Source: Streptacidiphilus rugosus AM-16
GTDB taxonomy: Bacteria > Actinomycetota > Actinomycetes > Streptomycetales > Streptomycetaceae
Direction: 5' to 3'
DNA length: 64,000 bases
Assembly (NCBI RefSeq): GCF_000744655.1
Contig: NZ_JQMJ01000004.1
Coordinates: 6,687,698-6,751,697 of the forward strand
Positions 7,088-17,953 of the stretch are shown here, piece after piece. Within the stretch, counting starts at the first letter, position 1, and each line of letters opens with the position of its first letter. The notes under the pieces are model-generated. The model did not search any database. It worked only from the letters and a program-made list of their open reading frames with translations, and was not told where the DNA came from. Made by a program: the position numbers and the translations under genes.

Positions 7088-9643
7088 ATGTTCAAGACCG
7101 CACTGCGCAACGTGCTGTCCCACAAGGGACGCCTGCTGATGACGATGCTCGCCGTCGTGCTGGGGACCGCCTTCGTGGCCGGCACCCTGGTCTTCTCCGA
7201 CTCCGTCAGCACCGCGCTGCAGAACAGCATGTCGCACACCTACGACAACGTGTCCGTCCGGGTCGACGACCAGGCCTCGGGCTCCGAGCGCTCGGCGAAG
7301 AACAACAACAGCGCCGCCGACCCGCTGACCACCAGGACGCTCCAGCGGATAACCGCGCTCCCGGGTACCGCCTCCGCCGTCGGCACCGCGCACGGCTTCG
7401 CCGGCATCGCCGACCCGCAGGGCCGGCTGATCGGGGAACGCGGCAACACCAGCGGCGCCAACTGGAGCCCCGCCGCGAACGGCGGCGGCGACTCGCGCTA
7501 CCCGATGACGCAGGGCAGCGGCCCGGCCAACGGCACGCAGGTCGCGATCGACGAGAAGACCGCGGCGAAGAACGGCTTCAAGGTCGGCGACACCGTCCGC
7601 GTCGCCGTCAACGGCCCGGTCATGCAGCTGACCGTCTCCGGTCTCTTCACCACCGACGACCCGCAGGTCAGTTCGGGCGGCTCGCTGGTGCTGTTCGACA
7701 CCGCCACCGCGCAGCAGCTCTACGCCAAGGCCGGGCAGTTCAGCGCCATCGACGTCACCGCCAAGCCCGGTGTCGGCCAGACCGCGCTGGAGGACCAGGT
7801 CCTCCAGGTCATCCCGCACAGCGCGAACATCACCGTCCACACGGGCGCCGACCTCGCCGCCACGGCGAAGCAGGACATCAAGGACGGCATGGCCAGCATG
7901 AGGACGGCGATGCTCTTCTTCGCGGGCATCGCCCTCTTCGTCGGCATCTTCCTGATCTCGAACACCTTCACCATGCTGATCGCCCAGCGCACCCGCGAGC
8001 TGGCGCTGATGCGGGCGCTGGGGGCGAGCCGCAAGCAGGTCCGCCGCTCGGTGGTCCTGGAGGCGCTGCTGGTCGGCTTCAGCGCGTCGGTCGTCGGGCT
8101 GGCGGCCGGCATCGGGATCGGCGCCGCCCTGAAGGCCTGGGCCGGATCGAGCGGCAACATCCCCGCCGGCGGTCTGACGGTCACCGCCTCGACGGCGCTG
8201 ATCACCCTGCTGGTCGGCACCGTGGTCACGGCCCTGGCGGCGCTGTTCCCCGCGCTGCGCGCCTCCCGGGTCCCCCCGGTCGCGGCGATGAGCAGCAGCG
8301 ACCAGCCCGCCTCGCAGAAGAGCCTGGTGGTCCGCAACAGCATCGGCGGCGTGCTCGGCGGGCTCGGCGTCGCGGCGGTGCTGCTGGGCGTGGACAAGGG
8401 CGGCAGCGACGGCCGGATGCCGGTCGCGCTGGGCGCGATGCTGGTGCTGCTGGGCGTCTTCGTGCTGACGCCGCTGCTGTCCCGGCCGATCATCGCGATC
8501 ACCGGTCCGCTCTTCGGTCGGCTCTTCGGCGTCAGCGGCAGGCTGGCCAAGCAGAACGCGGTCCGCAACCCGCGCCGCACCGCCGCCACGGCCTCGGCGC
8601 TGACGATCGGCGTGACGCTGATCGCCGCACTGACCGTCATCGGCACCTCGGTCAGCTCCGCGGTCACCAGCCAGGTCACCGCGAACATGAAGGCCGACTA
8701 CGCGGTCAGCGCCGAGCTCGGCCTGCCGGCCACCAAGGCGCTGGTCGACCAGATCAAGAGCGCCAAGGGCGTCACCGCCACCAGCGTGATCGACGAGCAG
8801 TACCTCCAGGCCGACGGCAGGGACCTGAGCGTCTCCGGCTTCGACGCGGGCAGCTTCGACCAGCTCGTGGCCCCGGTGATGAAGCAGGGCTCCACCGGCT
8901 CGCTGCAGCAGGGTCAGCTCCTGATCGACGCCGACCAGGCGAGCTCCCGCAAGCTCTCGGTGGGCAGCAGCGTCAAGGTCGACTACCCGAACGGCAGCAC
9001 CGGCACGCTGACGGTCGGCGGCATCTACGAGAAGAGCGACCTGCTCGGCCCGGCCCTGCTGGGCGAGCAGATCCTGGCGCCGCACACCACCGCGTCCTAC
9101 GTCACGACCGTGCTGGTCAAGTCCGAGGGCGGCGCGAACGCCGCCAACGAGCAGGCGCTGCGGGACGCCACCGGCCTCAACCCGCTGATCAAGGTGCAGT
9201 CGCAGCAGCAGATGATCGACCAGTTCAACTCGACCATCTCGCTGATGCTGACCATCCTCTACGCCCTGCTGGGCATGGCGGTGCTGATCGCGGTCCTCGG
9301 CGTCATCAACACGCTGGCCATGTCCGTCTTCGAGCGGAAGCGCGAACTGGGCATGCTGCGAGCCGTCGGACTGGACAAGCGCGGCGTGAAGCGCATGGTC
9401 CGGCTGGAGGCCGTGGTGATCGCCCTGTTCGGCGCCGGCATGGGCATCGCCATCGGCACCTTCCTGGCCTGGGCCGCCAACCGCCTGCTGCAGGCGGACA
9501 TGGCGAACCTGAGCACGGTCCTGCCGTGGGGTCAGCTGGCGCTGTTCCTCGCGACGGGCGGCGCGGTGGGCCTGCTGGCCGCGATGTGGCCGGCCCGCAG
9601 CGCGGCCAGGCTCGACATCCTCGGCGCGATCAAGACGGACTAG
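7088..9643 (+). CDS. ABC transporter permease, FtsX/MacB family
   Basis: Permease of 851 aa with duplicated FtsX architecture. A first membrane helix (residues about 17-40) leads into a large extracytoplasmic MacB-like domain with a Ser/Asn-rich stretch; three helices follow around residue 275-400. A second TM cluster, a second extracellular domain and three last helices end at residue 851. Both FtsX blocks carry the typical RTRELALMRALGAS and KRELGMLRAVGLD couplings that contact the ATPase. ATG 7088 lies 22 bp after the ATPase stop. Likely role: export or extraction of an unidentified lipid, peptide or antibiotic. Two hairpins end the operon. Confidence 0.92.
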   Translation: MFKTALRNVLSHKGRLLMTMLAVVLGTAFVAGTLVFSDSVSTALQNSMSHTYDNVSVRVDDQASGSERSAKNNNSAADPLTTRTLQRITALPGTASAVGTAHGFAGIADPQGRLIGERGNTSGANWSPAANGGGDSRYPMTQGSGPANGTQVAIDEKTAAKNGFKVGDTVRVAVNGPVMQLTVSGLFTTDDPQVSSGGSLVLFDTATAQQLYAKAGQFSAIDVTAKPGVGQTALEDQVLQVIPHSANITVHTGADLAATAKQDIKDGMASMRTAMLFFAGIALFVGIFLISNTFTMLIAQRTRELALMRALGASRKQVRRSVVLEALLVGFSASVVGLAAGIGIGAALKAWAGSSGNIPAGGLTVTASTALITLLVGTVVTALAALFPALRASRVPPVAAMSSSDQPASQKSLVVRNSIGGVLGGLGVAAVLLGVDKGGSDGRMPVALGAMLVLLGVFVLTPLLSRPIIAITGPLFGRLFGVSGRLAKQNAVRNPRRTAATASALTIGVTLIAALTVIGTSVSSAVTSQVTANMKADYAVSAELGLPATKALVDQIKSAKGVTATSVIDEQYLQADGRDLSVSGFDAGSFDQLVAPVMKQGSTGSLQQGQLLIDADQASSRKLSVGSSVKVDYPNGSTGTLTVGGIYEKSDLLGPALLGEQILAPHTTASYVTTVLVKSEGGANAANEQALRDATGLNPLIKVQSQQQMIDQFNSTISLMLTILYALLGMAVLIAVLGVINTLAMSVFERKRELGMLRAVGLDKRGVKRMVRLEAVVIALFGAGMGIAIGTFLAWAANRLLQADMANLSTVLPWGQLALFLATGGAVGLLAAMWPARSAARLDILGAIKTD

Positions 9644-9647
9644 GTCC

Positions 9648-9682
9648 GTCGTCCGGGGGCCGCGCACCGGCCCCCGGACGAC
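9648..9682 (+). terminator. hairpin terminator 1 after ABC exporter
   Basis: Perfect 14-bp stem GTCGTCCGGGGGCC / GGCCCCCGGACGAC with a 7-base loop, starting 4 bp after the permease stop; followed by TCTGTC. Confidence 0.75.
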
Positions 9683-9706
9683 TCTGTCGGCAAGCCGGGA
9701 AACGCC

Positions 9707-9743
9707 AGTGCCCCCTGTCCGTCGGTGACGGACAGGGGGCACT
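9707..9743. terminator. hairpin terminator 2, bidirectional, between permease and ndh
   Basis: Perfect 17-bp stem AGTGCCCCCTGTCCGTC / GACGGACAGGGGGCACT with a 3-base loop, followed by TCTCT. It is located between two convergent genes and can serve both. Confidence 0.8.
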
Positions 9744-9847
9744 CTCTGCGGCAGCGGTGCCGGTCATGAGCACCACGGTCTGTGGTCCGGCGACGCTGCC
9801 GGGCTAGTGGGCGGCGGTCGACTCGGGGCCGACCGCCTTTCAGCCGG

Positions 9848-11218
9848 TCAGGCCGAGACCTTCTCCTTGGCGGCCGGGGCCGCGGCCTGAGTGGGGATCG
9901 CCTTGGCGGGACCAGCCGCCTCGACGAACACCTCGCGCGGCTTCTCCATCTCCACCAGGGAGACCGTCTCGCGCTTCAGGAACATCGCGAGGGTCCAGTC
10001 GGCGAAGACGCGAACCTTGCGGTTCATGGTCGGCACGCGGCTGCCGTGGTACAGGCGGTGGAACCACCAGGCCGGACGGCCCTTCAGCTTGTACTTGCCG
10101 AAGAGGATCGCCACACCCTTGTGCAGGCCGAGACCGGCGACCGCACCGAGGTTCTTGTGCTTGTACTCCTTCTGCGGGAAGCCCCGCATGCCCGCGATGA
10201 CGTTGTCACCGAGGACGATGGCCTGACGCACCGCGTGCTGGGCGTTCGGCGGGCACCAGGCGCCCTCGCCGACGGCGAGGTCCGGCACCTGGGCGTTGTC
10301 GCCGGCCGACCAGACGTTGTCGAAGCCCTGGACCTGGAGGGTCGGGGCGGTGTCGACGTGGCCGCGCGGGCCGAGCGGCAGACCGAAGTTGGCCAGCGCC
10401 GGGTTCGGCTTGACGCCCGCCGTCCACACGATGGTGGAGGCGTCGACCTCGATGCCGTTCTTCAGGACGACGTGCTTGTCGACGCAGGACTCCATCGAGG
10501 TCTCGATGTAGATCTCGATCCCGCGCTCCTCGAGCTTCTCCTTGGTCCACAGACCGAGGTCCGGGCCCATCTCGGGGAGGATGCGGTTGGCCGCCTCGAC
10601 CACGATGAAGCGCATGTCCTCACGCTTCACGTTGTGGTAGATCTTCGCCGAGTCGCGGGCCATGTCCTCGATCTCGGCGATCGTCTCGATGCCGGCGAAG
10701 CCGCCACCGATGACGACGAAGGTGAGCGCCTGCTTGCGCACCGCCTCGTCGTTGGTGGACTCCGCCATGTCGAGCTGGGCCACGACGTGGTTCCGGAGGC
10801 TGATGGCCTCCTCGACCGACTTCATGCCGATGCCGTGCTCCGCCAGACCCGGGATCGGGAAGGTGCGGGACACCGAGCCCATCGCGACGACGAGGTAGTC
10901 GAAGGGGATCTCGTAGGGGTCGCCGGCCGCCGGGTGCACAGTGGCCACCTTGCGGTCCTGGTCGACCGAGGTGACGTGACCCGTCAGCACCTCTGCGTTC
11001 TTCAGAACGCGGCGCAGCGGGGCGACGAGGTTGCGAGGCGCGACGTTGCCGCCGGCCGCCTCGGGGAGGAAGGGCAGGTACGTCATGTACGACCGCGGGT
11101 CGACGACCGTGACGGTCGCTTCTCCGTAGCGCATCTTCTTGAGAATGCGCATCGCGGCATACAGGCCGACGTAGCCACCGCCGACAATCAGGATGCGAGG
11201 ACGCTCCGTGGTGCTCAT
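9848..11218 (-). CDS. ndh: type II NADH dehydrogenase (NDH-2)
   Basis: Single-subunit, non-proton-pumping NADH:menaquinone oxidoreductase of 456 aa, peripheral on the inner face of the membrane. Two Rossmann motifs are present: FAD-binding GGGYVG (residues 13-18) and NADH-binding GGGFAG (171-176), followed by the third FAD contact NVWSAGDNAQ. The C-terminus holds the amphipathic Trp/Leu region (PAWWFHRLYHG, ADWTLAMFL) that docks to the membrane and quinone. ATG 11218 gives the consensus N-terminus MSTTERPRILIVGGG; the RBS is weak. The upstream 317 bp carry a Rex-like operator, which would tie expression to the NADH/NAD ratio. Confidence 0.94.
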   Translation of the reverse strand: MSTTERPRILIVGGGYVGLYAAMRILKKMRYGEATVTVVDPRSYMTYLPFLPEAAGGNVAPRNLVAPLRRVLKNAEVLTGHVTSVDQDRKVATVHPAAGDPYEIPFDYLVVAMGSVSRTFPIPGLAEHGIGMKSVEEAISLRNHVVAQLDMAESTNDEAVRKQALTFVVIGGGFAGIETIAEIEDMARDSAKIYHNVKREDMRFIVVEAANRILPEMGPDLGLWTKEKLEERGIEIYIETSMESCVDKHVVLKNGIEVDASTIVWTAGVKPNPALANFGLPLGPRGHVDTAPTLQVQGFDNVWSAGDNAQVPDLAVGEGAWCPPNAQHAVRQAIVLGDNVIAGMRGFPQKEYKHKNLGAVAGLGLHKGVAILFGKYKLKGRPAWWFHRLYHGSRVPTMNRKVRVFADWTLAMFLKRETVSLVEMEKPREVFVEAAGPAKAIPTQAAAPAAKEKVSA

Positions 11219-11535
11219 ATCCGAAAGTATCCACCCCCGGTCTGCCTGGCTTTCGTCGGCCTGGCCCCTGGGGTCTGGACAGCACCTGCTACACTGCCCG
11301 CCCCACATGCCTCCCCACTGCCTCGGCCTCACACCCTGGGACCCCCCGGTGTGAGAATGCGCAGCTCGACGGGCTCATGGCGAATGTGCGCGCGAGACAG
11401 GAAGGCGATCGAGGATCACTCGATCCGGGCTGCCGGAACGGTCTTCGGTCCGCAAAATCGGACGAAGTGCCCCGACAGCCCACCCCAACGGCGGGAACTC
11501 CATGTGAAGAAATTCACGAAGGTTCTTCGGCCGGG
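11219..11535. other. long leader region between ppx and ndh, no gene seen
   Basis: This 317-bp gap between two co-directional genes has no credible ORF. It contains a Rex-like operator near the ppx end (11503-11518) and a perfect 7-5-7 inverted repeat GATCGAG / CTCGATC at 11407-11425. It therefore probably holds the ndh promoter with a long 5' leader. Confidence 0.5.
11503..11518. promoter_or_regulatory. candidate Rex operator (ROP) upstream of ndh
   Basis: TGTGAAGAAATTCACG matches the Streptomyces Rex consensus (TGTGAACNNNTTCACA) at 11 of the 12 half-site positions and keeps the exact 16-bp geometry. Rex is the NADH/NAD-sensing repressor of respiratory genes in actinomycetes. The site is 285 bp upstream of the ndh start, which implies a distant promoter. 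Confidence 0.6.
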
Positions 11536-12441
11536 TCAGAGAACGGTGCTCCAGGCGATGCCGTCGAGGATGTCATGCTCACTTACGACCAGCTCAGCGG
11601 CACCGGTGCGCTCCATGACCGCGAGCAGCACCAACGCTCCCGCGACGATGACGTCGACCCGGCCGGGGTGCATCACCGGGATCGCGGCGCGCTCCTCGTG
11701 GGTGGAGCCCAGCAGCCGCTCCGTCACCGCCCGGACGTCCGCGACGGGGATGCGCGAGCGGTGGATCGCCGCACTGTCGTAGGCCGGCAGCCCGAGCGCG
11801 ATCGCCGCCACCGTGGTGACCGTCCCCGCCAGGCCGACCAGGGTGGCGTTCGTGTCCAGGGGGACCGCCTCCGCGGCCTGGTCGAGCGCCTTCTTGATGT
11901 CGGCGCGCATGGAGAGGTAGTCCTCGCCGTGACGCTCCGTCATCCGGACACAGCCGATGTCGACCGAACGAGCCGCCTGGACGCTCTCCGAACCGAGCAC
12001 GAACTCGGTCGAGCCGCCGCCCAGATCGAACACCAGGTAGGGGCCGTGCTCGCCGTTCAGCTCCTTGGTCGCGCCGGTGAAGGAGAGCTGGGCCTCCTCG
12101 TCGCCGCTGATCACCTCGGGGTCGACGCCCAGGATCTCGCGGACCCCGGCCGTGAATTCGTCGCGGTTCTCCGCGTCGCGCGAGGCGCTGGTGGCGACGA
12201 AGCGGAGTCGGGTCGCACCGAGCTCCTCGATCACCGCCGCGTAGTCACGGCAGGCCGCGAAGGTCCGCTCCAGCGCCTCGGGGGCCAGCCGTCCGGTGCG
12301 GTCGACGCCCTGGCCGAGGCGGACGATGGTCATCCGCCGGTCCAGCTCGTGCAGCGCGCCGGTCTCCGGGTCGAGATCCGCGACCAGCAGACGGATCGAG
12401 TTGGTGCCGCAGTCGACCGCGGCGACGCGGGTCGTGGTCAC
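11536..12441 (-). CDS. exopolyphosphatase / guanosine pentaphosphate phosphatase (Ppx/GppA)
   Basis: ASKHA-fold phosphatase of 301 aa that hydrolyses polyphosphate or pppGpp. Blocks: phosphate-1 VAAVDCGTNSIRLLVAD at the N-terminus, the acidic block FVATSASRDAENRDEF, the SGDEEAQLSFTGA motif, phosphate-2 VFDLGGGSTEF and LVGLAGTVTTVAA near residue 210. The length matches the short actinobacterial Ppx without the C-terminal HD domain. GTG 12441 overlaps the DUF501 stop in GTGA (12438-12441), so translation is coupled to DUF501. In-frame codons further upstream belong to the overlapping gene. A link to polyphosphate and stringent response is inferred from the family. Confidence 0.9.
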   Translation of the reverse strand: MTTTRVAAVDCGTNSIRLLVADLDPETGALHELDRRMTIVRLGQGVDRTGRLAPEALERTFAACRDYAAVIEELGATRLRFVATSASRDAENRDEFTAGVREILGVDPEVISGDEEAQLSFTGATKELNGEHGPYLVFDLGGGSTEFVLGSESVQAARSVDIGCVRMTERHGEDYLSMRADIKKALDQAAEAVPLDTNATLVGLAGTVTTVAAIALGLPAYDSAAIHRSRIPVADVRAVTERLLGSTHEERAAIPVMHPGRVDVIVAGALVLLAVMERTGAAELVVSEHDILDGIAWSTVL

Positions 12442-12998
12442 TCGGACCCCTCCCCCTCGATCTCGTCCGCACCGTCCGCACCGTTCGTCCCGTCCGCGCA
12501 GACGCACGGGCCCTTGCGCCACCACTCCGGCAGCGCGGCCAGGGCCTCGTCGCCGAGCGGGTTCACGCCCGGACCGGCTGCCAGCGAGTGGCCGACCAGC
12601 ACGTGCAGGCACTTGACCCGGTCGGGCATGCCGCCCGCGCTGGGGAAGCCCTCCAGCACCTCGATCGCGTCACGGCGGGCGATGTAGTCCTCGTGCGCCC
12701 GGCGGTACCCGTCGGCCAGCTCCGGTTCCTCGGCGAGCCTCGCGGTCTGCTCCTTCATCATCCCGTCCGCCTCCAGGGTGCCGATCAGCGAGGCGGCACG
12801 GGGGCAGGTCAGGTAGTAGAGGGTCGGGAACGGCGTGCCGTCCTCCAGACGCGGGGCCGTCTCGACGACGTCGGGCAGCCCGCAGGGGCAGCGGTGGGCG
12901 ACGGCCCGCAGGCCGCGCGGCACGCGGCCGAGCTGCGCCTCGACGGCGGCACGGTCAGCCTCGGAAACGGGGGCGGGGGACTCGGGGGCTTGCGACAT
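12438..12998 (-). CDS. DUF501 domain-containing protein
   Basis: Protein of 186 aa of the actinobacterial DUF501 family. Visible features are the cysteine pair in AHRCPCGLPDVVET, the core TPFPTLYYLTCPRAASLIGTLEADGMM, and the C-terminal FPSAGGMPDRVKCLHVLVGHSLAAG with a possible metal-binding Cys/His set. Function unknown; the family sits between divIC and ppx in many actinomycetes. ATG 12998 has GGAG nine bases upstream; the frame is open further but without an RBS. Four-base overlap with ppx downstream. Confidence 0.88.
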   Translation of the reverse strand: MSQAPESPAPVSEADRAAVEAQLGRVPRGLRAVAHRCPCGLPDVVETAPRLEDGTPFPTLYYLTCPRAASLIGTLEADGMMKEQTARLAEEPELADGYRRAHEDYIARRDAIEVLEGFPSAGGMPDRVKCLHVLVGHSLAAGPGVNPLGDEALAALPEWWRKGPCVCADGTNGADGADEIEGEGSE

Positions 12999-13039
12999 GC
13001 GGCCATTCTCCCCCAGGTGAGAAACCATGCAGCACCAAA

Positions 13040-13142
13040 GGGGCGCGAGGAACTGCGCGAGCAACCACCCTGCGCGGATGGCCCTGCACATTGAAGGCCA
13101 TCAGCCCGGCGGATGGCTTGTCGCGCAGTTCCTCGCACCCCC
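13040..13142. repeat. inverted repeat of the GGGGCGCGAGGAACTGCG family
   Basis: The arm at 13040-13060 (GGGGCGCGAGGAACTGCGCG core) and its inverted copy at 13121-13142 (CGCGCAGTTCCTCGCACCCC) pair over about 21 bp with one mismatch around a 60-base loop. The element fills the gap between divIC and DUF501 and would form a hairpin in the RNA of either strand. Confidence 0.75.
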
Positions 13143-13198
13143 GAGGTCGCTGCGTGGTTCCTCCACTGATGAATCCTCGCGCCGCCGGAGACTGCCCT

Positions 13199-13600
13199 TC
13201 AGTTCGAGGGGTGGTCCGCGGTGGCGAGGGAGCCGAGGAGGCTCTGGTACCAGGGCTGGGAGGCCGCCTGCTGGGTGGTCGGGGAGGCGGAGGGGGTGGG
13301 CGAGGGGTTCACCGAGGTGAACGGCGTGTCGCCGGGAAAGCCGAAGTGGAGGCGGGCACGCGCCTGGGCCTCGACGTAGGCCGGGTCCTGCCAGCGGGCC
13401 TTCTCCCTGCGCAGCTCCTCGACCTGCTGCTGCGCCTGCTGCTGCGCGGCCCGCTGCTGGTCGATCTGCGTCCGCTGCGCGATGAACTGACGCATCGGGT
13501 AGGCGAGCGCCGCGACCAGCGCGCAGACCACGAGGGCCAGCACCGCCGCCCGACCGGTCAGCTTCGGCCGCTTCCTGGCCTGCTTCTTCTTCTCCGCCAC
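13199..13600 (-). CDS. divIC: septum formation initiator, FtsB/DivIC family
   Basis: Bitopic cell-division protein of 133 aa. A basic cytoplasmic tail (EKKKQARKRPKLTGR) precedes one transmembrane helix (AAVLALVVCALVAALAYP). Then comes a Gln/Arg-rich coiled coil (FIAQRTQIDQQRAAQQQAQ...) and the family box RWQDPAYVEAQARARLHFGFPGDTPF. With FtsL it stabilises the FtsQ-FtsI-FtsW division complex. GTG 13600 has GGGAG six bases upstream. Position directly downstream of eno is characteristic of Gram-positive genomes. The Ser/Pro-rich C-terminal tail is a usual Streptomyces extension. Confidence 0.9.
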   Translation of the reverse strand: MAEKKKQARKRPKLTGRAAVLALVVCALVAALAYPMRQFIAQRTQIDQQRAAQQQAQQQVEELRREKARWQDPAYVEAQARARLHFGFPGDTPFTSVNPSPTPSASPTTQQAASQPWYQSLLGSLATADHPSN

Positions 13601-13629
13601 CGCTGCTCCCTCCCTCGGCCCCAACGCGA

Positions 13630-13677
13630 CGACGCCCCGCCGCCCCCACCCTAGAGGGTGAGCGCGACGGGGCGTCG
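13630..13677 (-). terminator. two-part hairpin between eno and divIC
   Basis: Outer stem CGACGCCCCG / CGGGGCGTCG (13630-13639, 13668-13677) encloses a second stem CACCCT/AGGGTG. It begins 9 bp after the eno stop and ends 29 bp before the divIC start, so it may be a terminator for eno or an attenuator that reduces divIC transcription. Confidence 0.65.
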
Positions 13678-13686
13678 GAGGCGGCG

Positions 13687-16007
<2,321 letters not shown>

Positions 16008-16042
16008 CCGCGAGGCGGTGTCCGCTGACGCGAACTTCACGG

Positions 16043-16071
16043 AGGCTAGGCAGGTTTTCATACGAACTCAA
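16043..16071 (-). promoter_or_regulatory. promoter of riboswitch-rpf transcript
   Basis: On the minus strand TTGAGT (16071-16066) and TAGCCT (16048-16043) are spaced by 17 bp, a good HrdB-type vegetative promoter. The predicted start near 16036 lies about 29 bases before the first riboswitch stem. Confidence 0.6.
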
Positions 16072-16146
16072 CCTCCGACACGAGGAGCCGGAGGGCCGCC
16101 GACCCGGCGTCAGCCGCGTGAACTGGGCTTCCTCTGCGCCAGGACG

Positions 16147-16851
16147 TCAGATGTGAGCTCCGTTACCCTGCCGTGATACGAGCAACCGGTGGGTCAGGTG
16201 TGACCACTCGTCAAAGAGGGACGCCTGGGGAACGCCCACCCCCAGCAGCCGCTCACTCCGCCGCGACAACCCGCCGGCCCAGCCCAGAAAGCGCACTCCC
16301 GCCGCGCGCGCGGCCGAAGCGTCGCCGACCGCGTCGCCGACGTACACGCAGCGGGAGACGGCCTCGCCGGCCACTCCCAGAGCGTGCAGCGCCTCCTGGA
16401 TACCGGAGGGGTCCGGCTTCATCCGCGCCAGGTCGGCGGGGCGGCCGACGACATGCTTGGCCAGCGCCTCCACCAGGCCCGCACCGAGCAGGTACTCCTC
16501 GATCGCGGGACGTGCGTTGTTGCTGACCACGGCCAGGGGGACGCCGGCCTTCGCCAGCGCCAGCACACCCTCGCGCGCACCGGGCGTCGGATCGGCCGAG
16601 ACCGCCGCCAGCAGCTCCTCGCGGGCCAGGGCCCGGTCCGTCAGCGCGATCAGCCGGGCGGCCTCGGCCGACGGCGTTCGGGCGGCGTCGAGCAGTGCGG
16701 GCAGTCGGGCCAGCAACCCGTGCGGGTCGTCGGTCTCCTGGAGCCATGCCACGCCCTGCCCGCGCAGCTCGTCGAGGAGCACGCGGGCGACCCCGGGCGC
16801 CGGGCGGCGGGCGAAGAGGTTGCACACCGGCCCGTCGAAGTCGAGCAGCAC
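16147..16851 (-). CDS. HAD superfamily hydrolase (phosphatase-like)
   Basis: Soluble HAD hydrolase of 234 aa. Motif I is DFDGP with nucleophile Asp4 and acid Asp6; motif II is VVSNN; motif III the lysine in RMKPDP; motif IV YVGDAVGD. The helical cap between motifs I and II is of the beta-phosphoglucomutase type, so a phosphosugar or nucleotide phosphatase role is likely. The motif starts unusually close to the N-terminus from GTG 16851, but no in-frame start exists just upstream. It follows the GntR gene by 43 bp on the same strand and may be co-transcribed with it. Substrate unknown. Confidence 0.82.
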   Translation of the reverse strand: MLLDFDGPVCNLFARRPAPGVARVLLDELRGQGVAWLQETDDPHGLLARLPALLDAARTPSAEAARLIALTDRALAREELLAAVSADPTPGAREGVLALAKAGVPLAVVSNNARPAIEEYLLGAGLVEALAKHVVGRPADLARMKPDPSGIQEALHALGVAGEAVSRCVYVGDAVGDASAARAAGVRFLGWAGGLSRRSERLLGVGVPQASLFDEWSHLTHRLLVSRQGNGAHI

Positions 16852-16894
16852 GGCGGCGACGGCCTCGTGCGGCGGCTGAGGGTGCGTGATCGCG

Positions 16895-17830
16895 TCACTC
16901 CGGTTCGTTCACGTGCGCCGGCCCGTCGAGCGGTGGCCGGTCGTGCTGCGGTTCGTCGGGCAGGGGTCTGGAGAGGGAGACGCCGTAGGGCTCGGCCCTG
17001 GCCCACCAGGAGGCGAAGAAGGCCCGGGCGGTGTCCACGTAGACGGAGTCCGTGTGGTTGGCGAGAGCCTGGCGCCGGCGCGGGAAGAGCCGGGTGCTCA
17101 GGCCGGTCAGGTCCTCCAGCCGCACCAGGTGGCCTCCGACGTGGACCGGGCGCTCTATGAGTTCGTACCAGCCCTCCAGCACCTCGTCGTCGTTCAGCAC
17201 GTACAACTTCGACATCGGCGGAAAGGGCACGGTGCGGACCTCGATCACCGGCTCCGAGTCGACCAGCTGGTAGGTCTGCAGCGAGAGGGCCGCCGAACGC
17301 AGCGAGGTCACCTGGTCGTGCGAGATGCGGCGCAGCCGCTCCAGCGGCCTGGTGTCGCCCGGGTCGCCCAGCACCCGCGGATAGGTGGGGGTGGCGCTGA
17401 AGTCGCAGACGATCAGCCGGATCCTGAACTCGCTCAGCCGGGGCTCGCGGCGCGCTCGCAGGCCGATCAACTGGAGCTGGAGGGCGGAGACGAAGGACTC
17501 GGCCGTGACGCACAGGACGTCGACGTGGAGGCGTCCGCTGCGCAGCACCCGATCGAGGTGGCGTCCCAGCACGTTGACCGCGCCCTCGGCGGCCGGCTCC
17601 GGCGGTGCGCCCGGCTCCTGGGGACGGGCGCCGGTCAGCACGGCGCGCTTGCCCGGGTGGGTCTCGATCAGGCCGTCGCGAGCCAGCACGGTGAGGGCCT
17701 TGTGCACCGTGACCCGGGACACCTGCAGCTCCTCCGCCAACTGCCGCGCGGAGGGCAGCGACTGACCGGCCTGCCACTCCCCGGCCGCGATGCGCTGCAC
17801 AAGCCGCTCCCTGACACCTTTCGGAGCCAC
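16895..17830 (-). CDS. GntR family transcriptional regulator with uncharacterised C-terminal domain
   Basis: Regulator of 311 aa. A winged helix of the GntR type occupies residues 1-70 (GQSLPSARQLAEELQVSRVTVHKALTVLARDGLIETHPGKRAVL). The C-terminal 230 residues do not look like a standard UTRA or FCD ligand domain; they contain an alpha/beta region (RIRLIVCDFSATPTYPRV) and the stretch FPPMSKLYVLNDDEVLEGWYELIERPV, which resembles a phospholipase-D-like or effector domain seen in actinobacterial regulators. GTG 17830 has GGGGGTGG upstream. It is divergent from the 71-aa membrane protein; a palindrome between them (17906-17922) may be its operator. Confidence 0.8.
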   Translation of the reverse strand: MAPKGVRERLVQRIAAGEWQAGQSLPSARQLAEELQVSRVTVHKALTVLARDGLIETHPGKRAVLTGARPQEPGAPPEPAAEGAVNVLGRHLDRVLRSGRLHVDVLCVTAESFVSALQLQLIGLRARREPRLSEFRIRLIVCDFSATPTYPRVLGDPGDTRPLERLRRISHDQVTSLRSAALSLQTYQLVDSEPVIEVRTVPFPPMSKLYVLNDDEVLEGWYELIERPVHVGGHLVRLEDLTGLSTRLFPRRRQALANHTDSVYVDTARAFFASWWARAEPYGVSLSRPLPDEPQHDRPPLDGPAHVNEPE

Positions 17831-17905
17831 TGGACCACCCCCTCACGGGGAGCCTACTCCCCTATGCAGCACGCAACCTGTCTATCCGTCAGATTTACAG
17901 GTTAC

Positions 17906-17922
17906 CCAGTTGGCTGTACTGG
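17906..17922. promoter_or_regulatory. candidate operator between GntR gene and 71-aa membrane protein gene
   Basis: Perfect inverted repeat CCAGT-TGGCTGT-ACTGG in a short AT-richer divergent promoter region. Position suggests control of both genes by the GntR-type regulator; this is inference. Confidence 0.4.
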
Positions 17923-17953
17923 AAATCATCTGTGCAACAGGGGAGGTGGACAG

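Noticed and set aside
6920..9742. Very long open frame on the minus strand opposite the ABC permease
   Set aside because: Typical antisense shadow of high-GC codon bias; Arg/Gly/His/Gln-rich low-complexity translation with no domain, while the plus strand encodes a clear FtsX permease.
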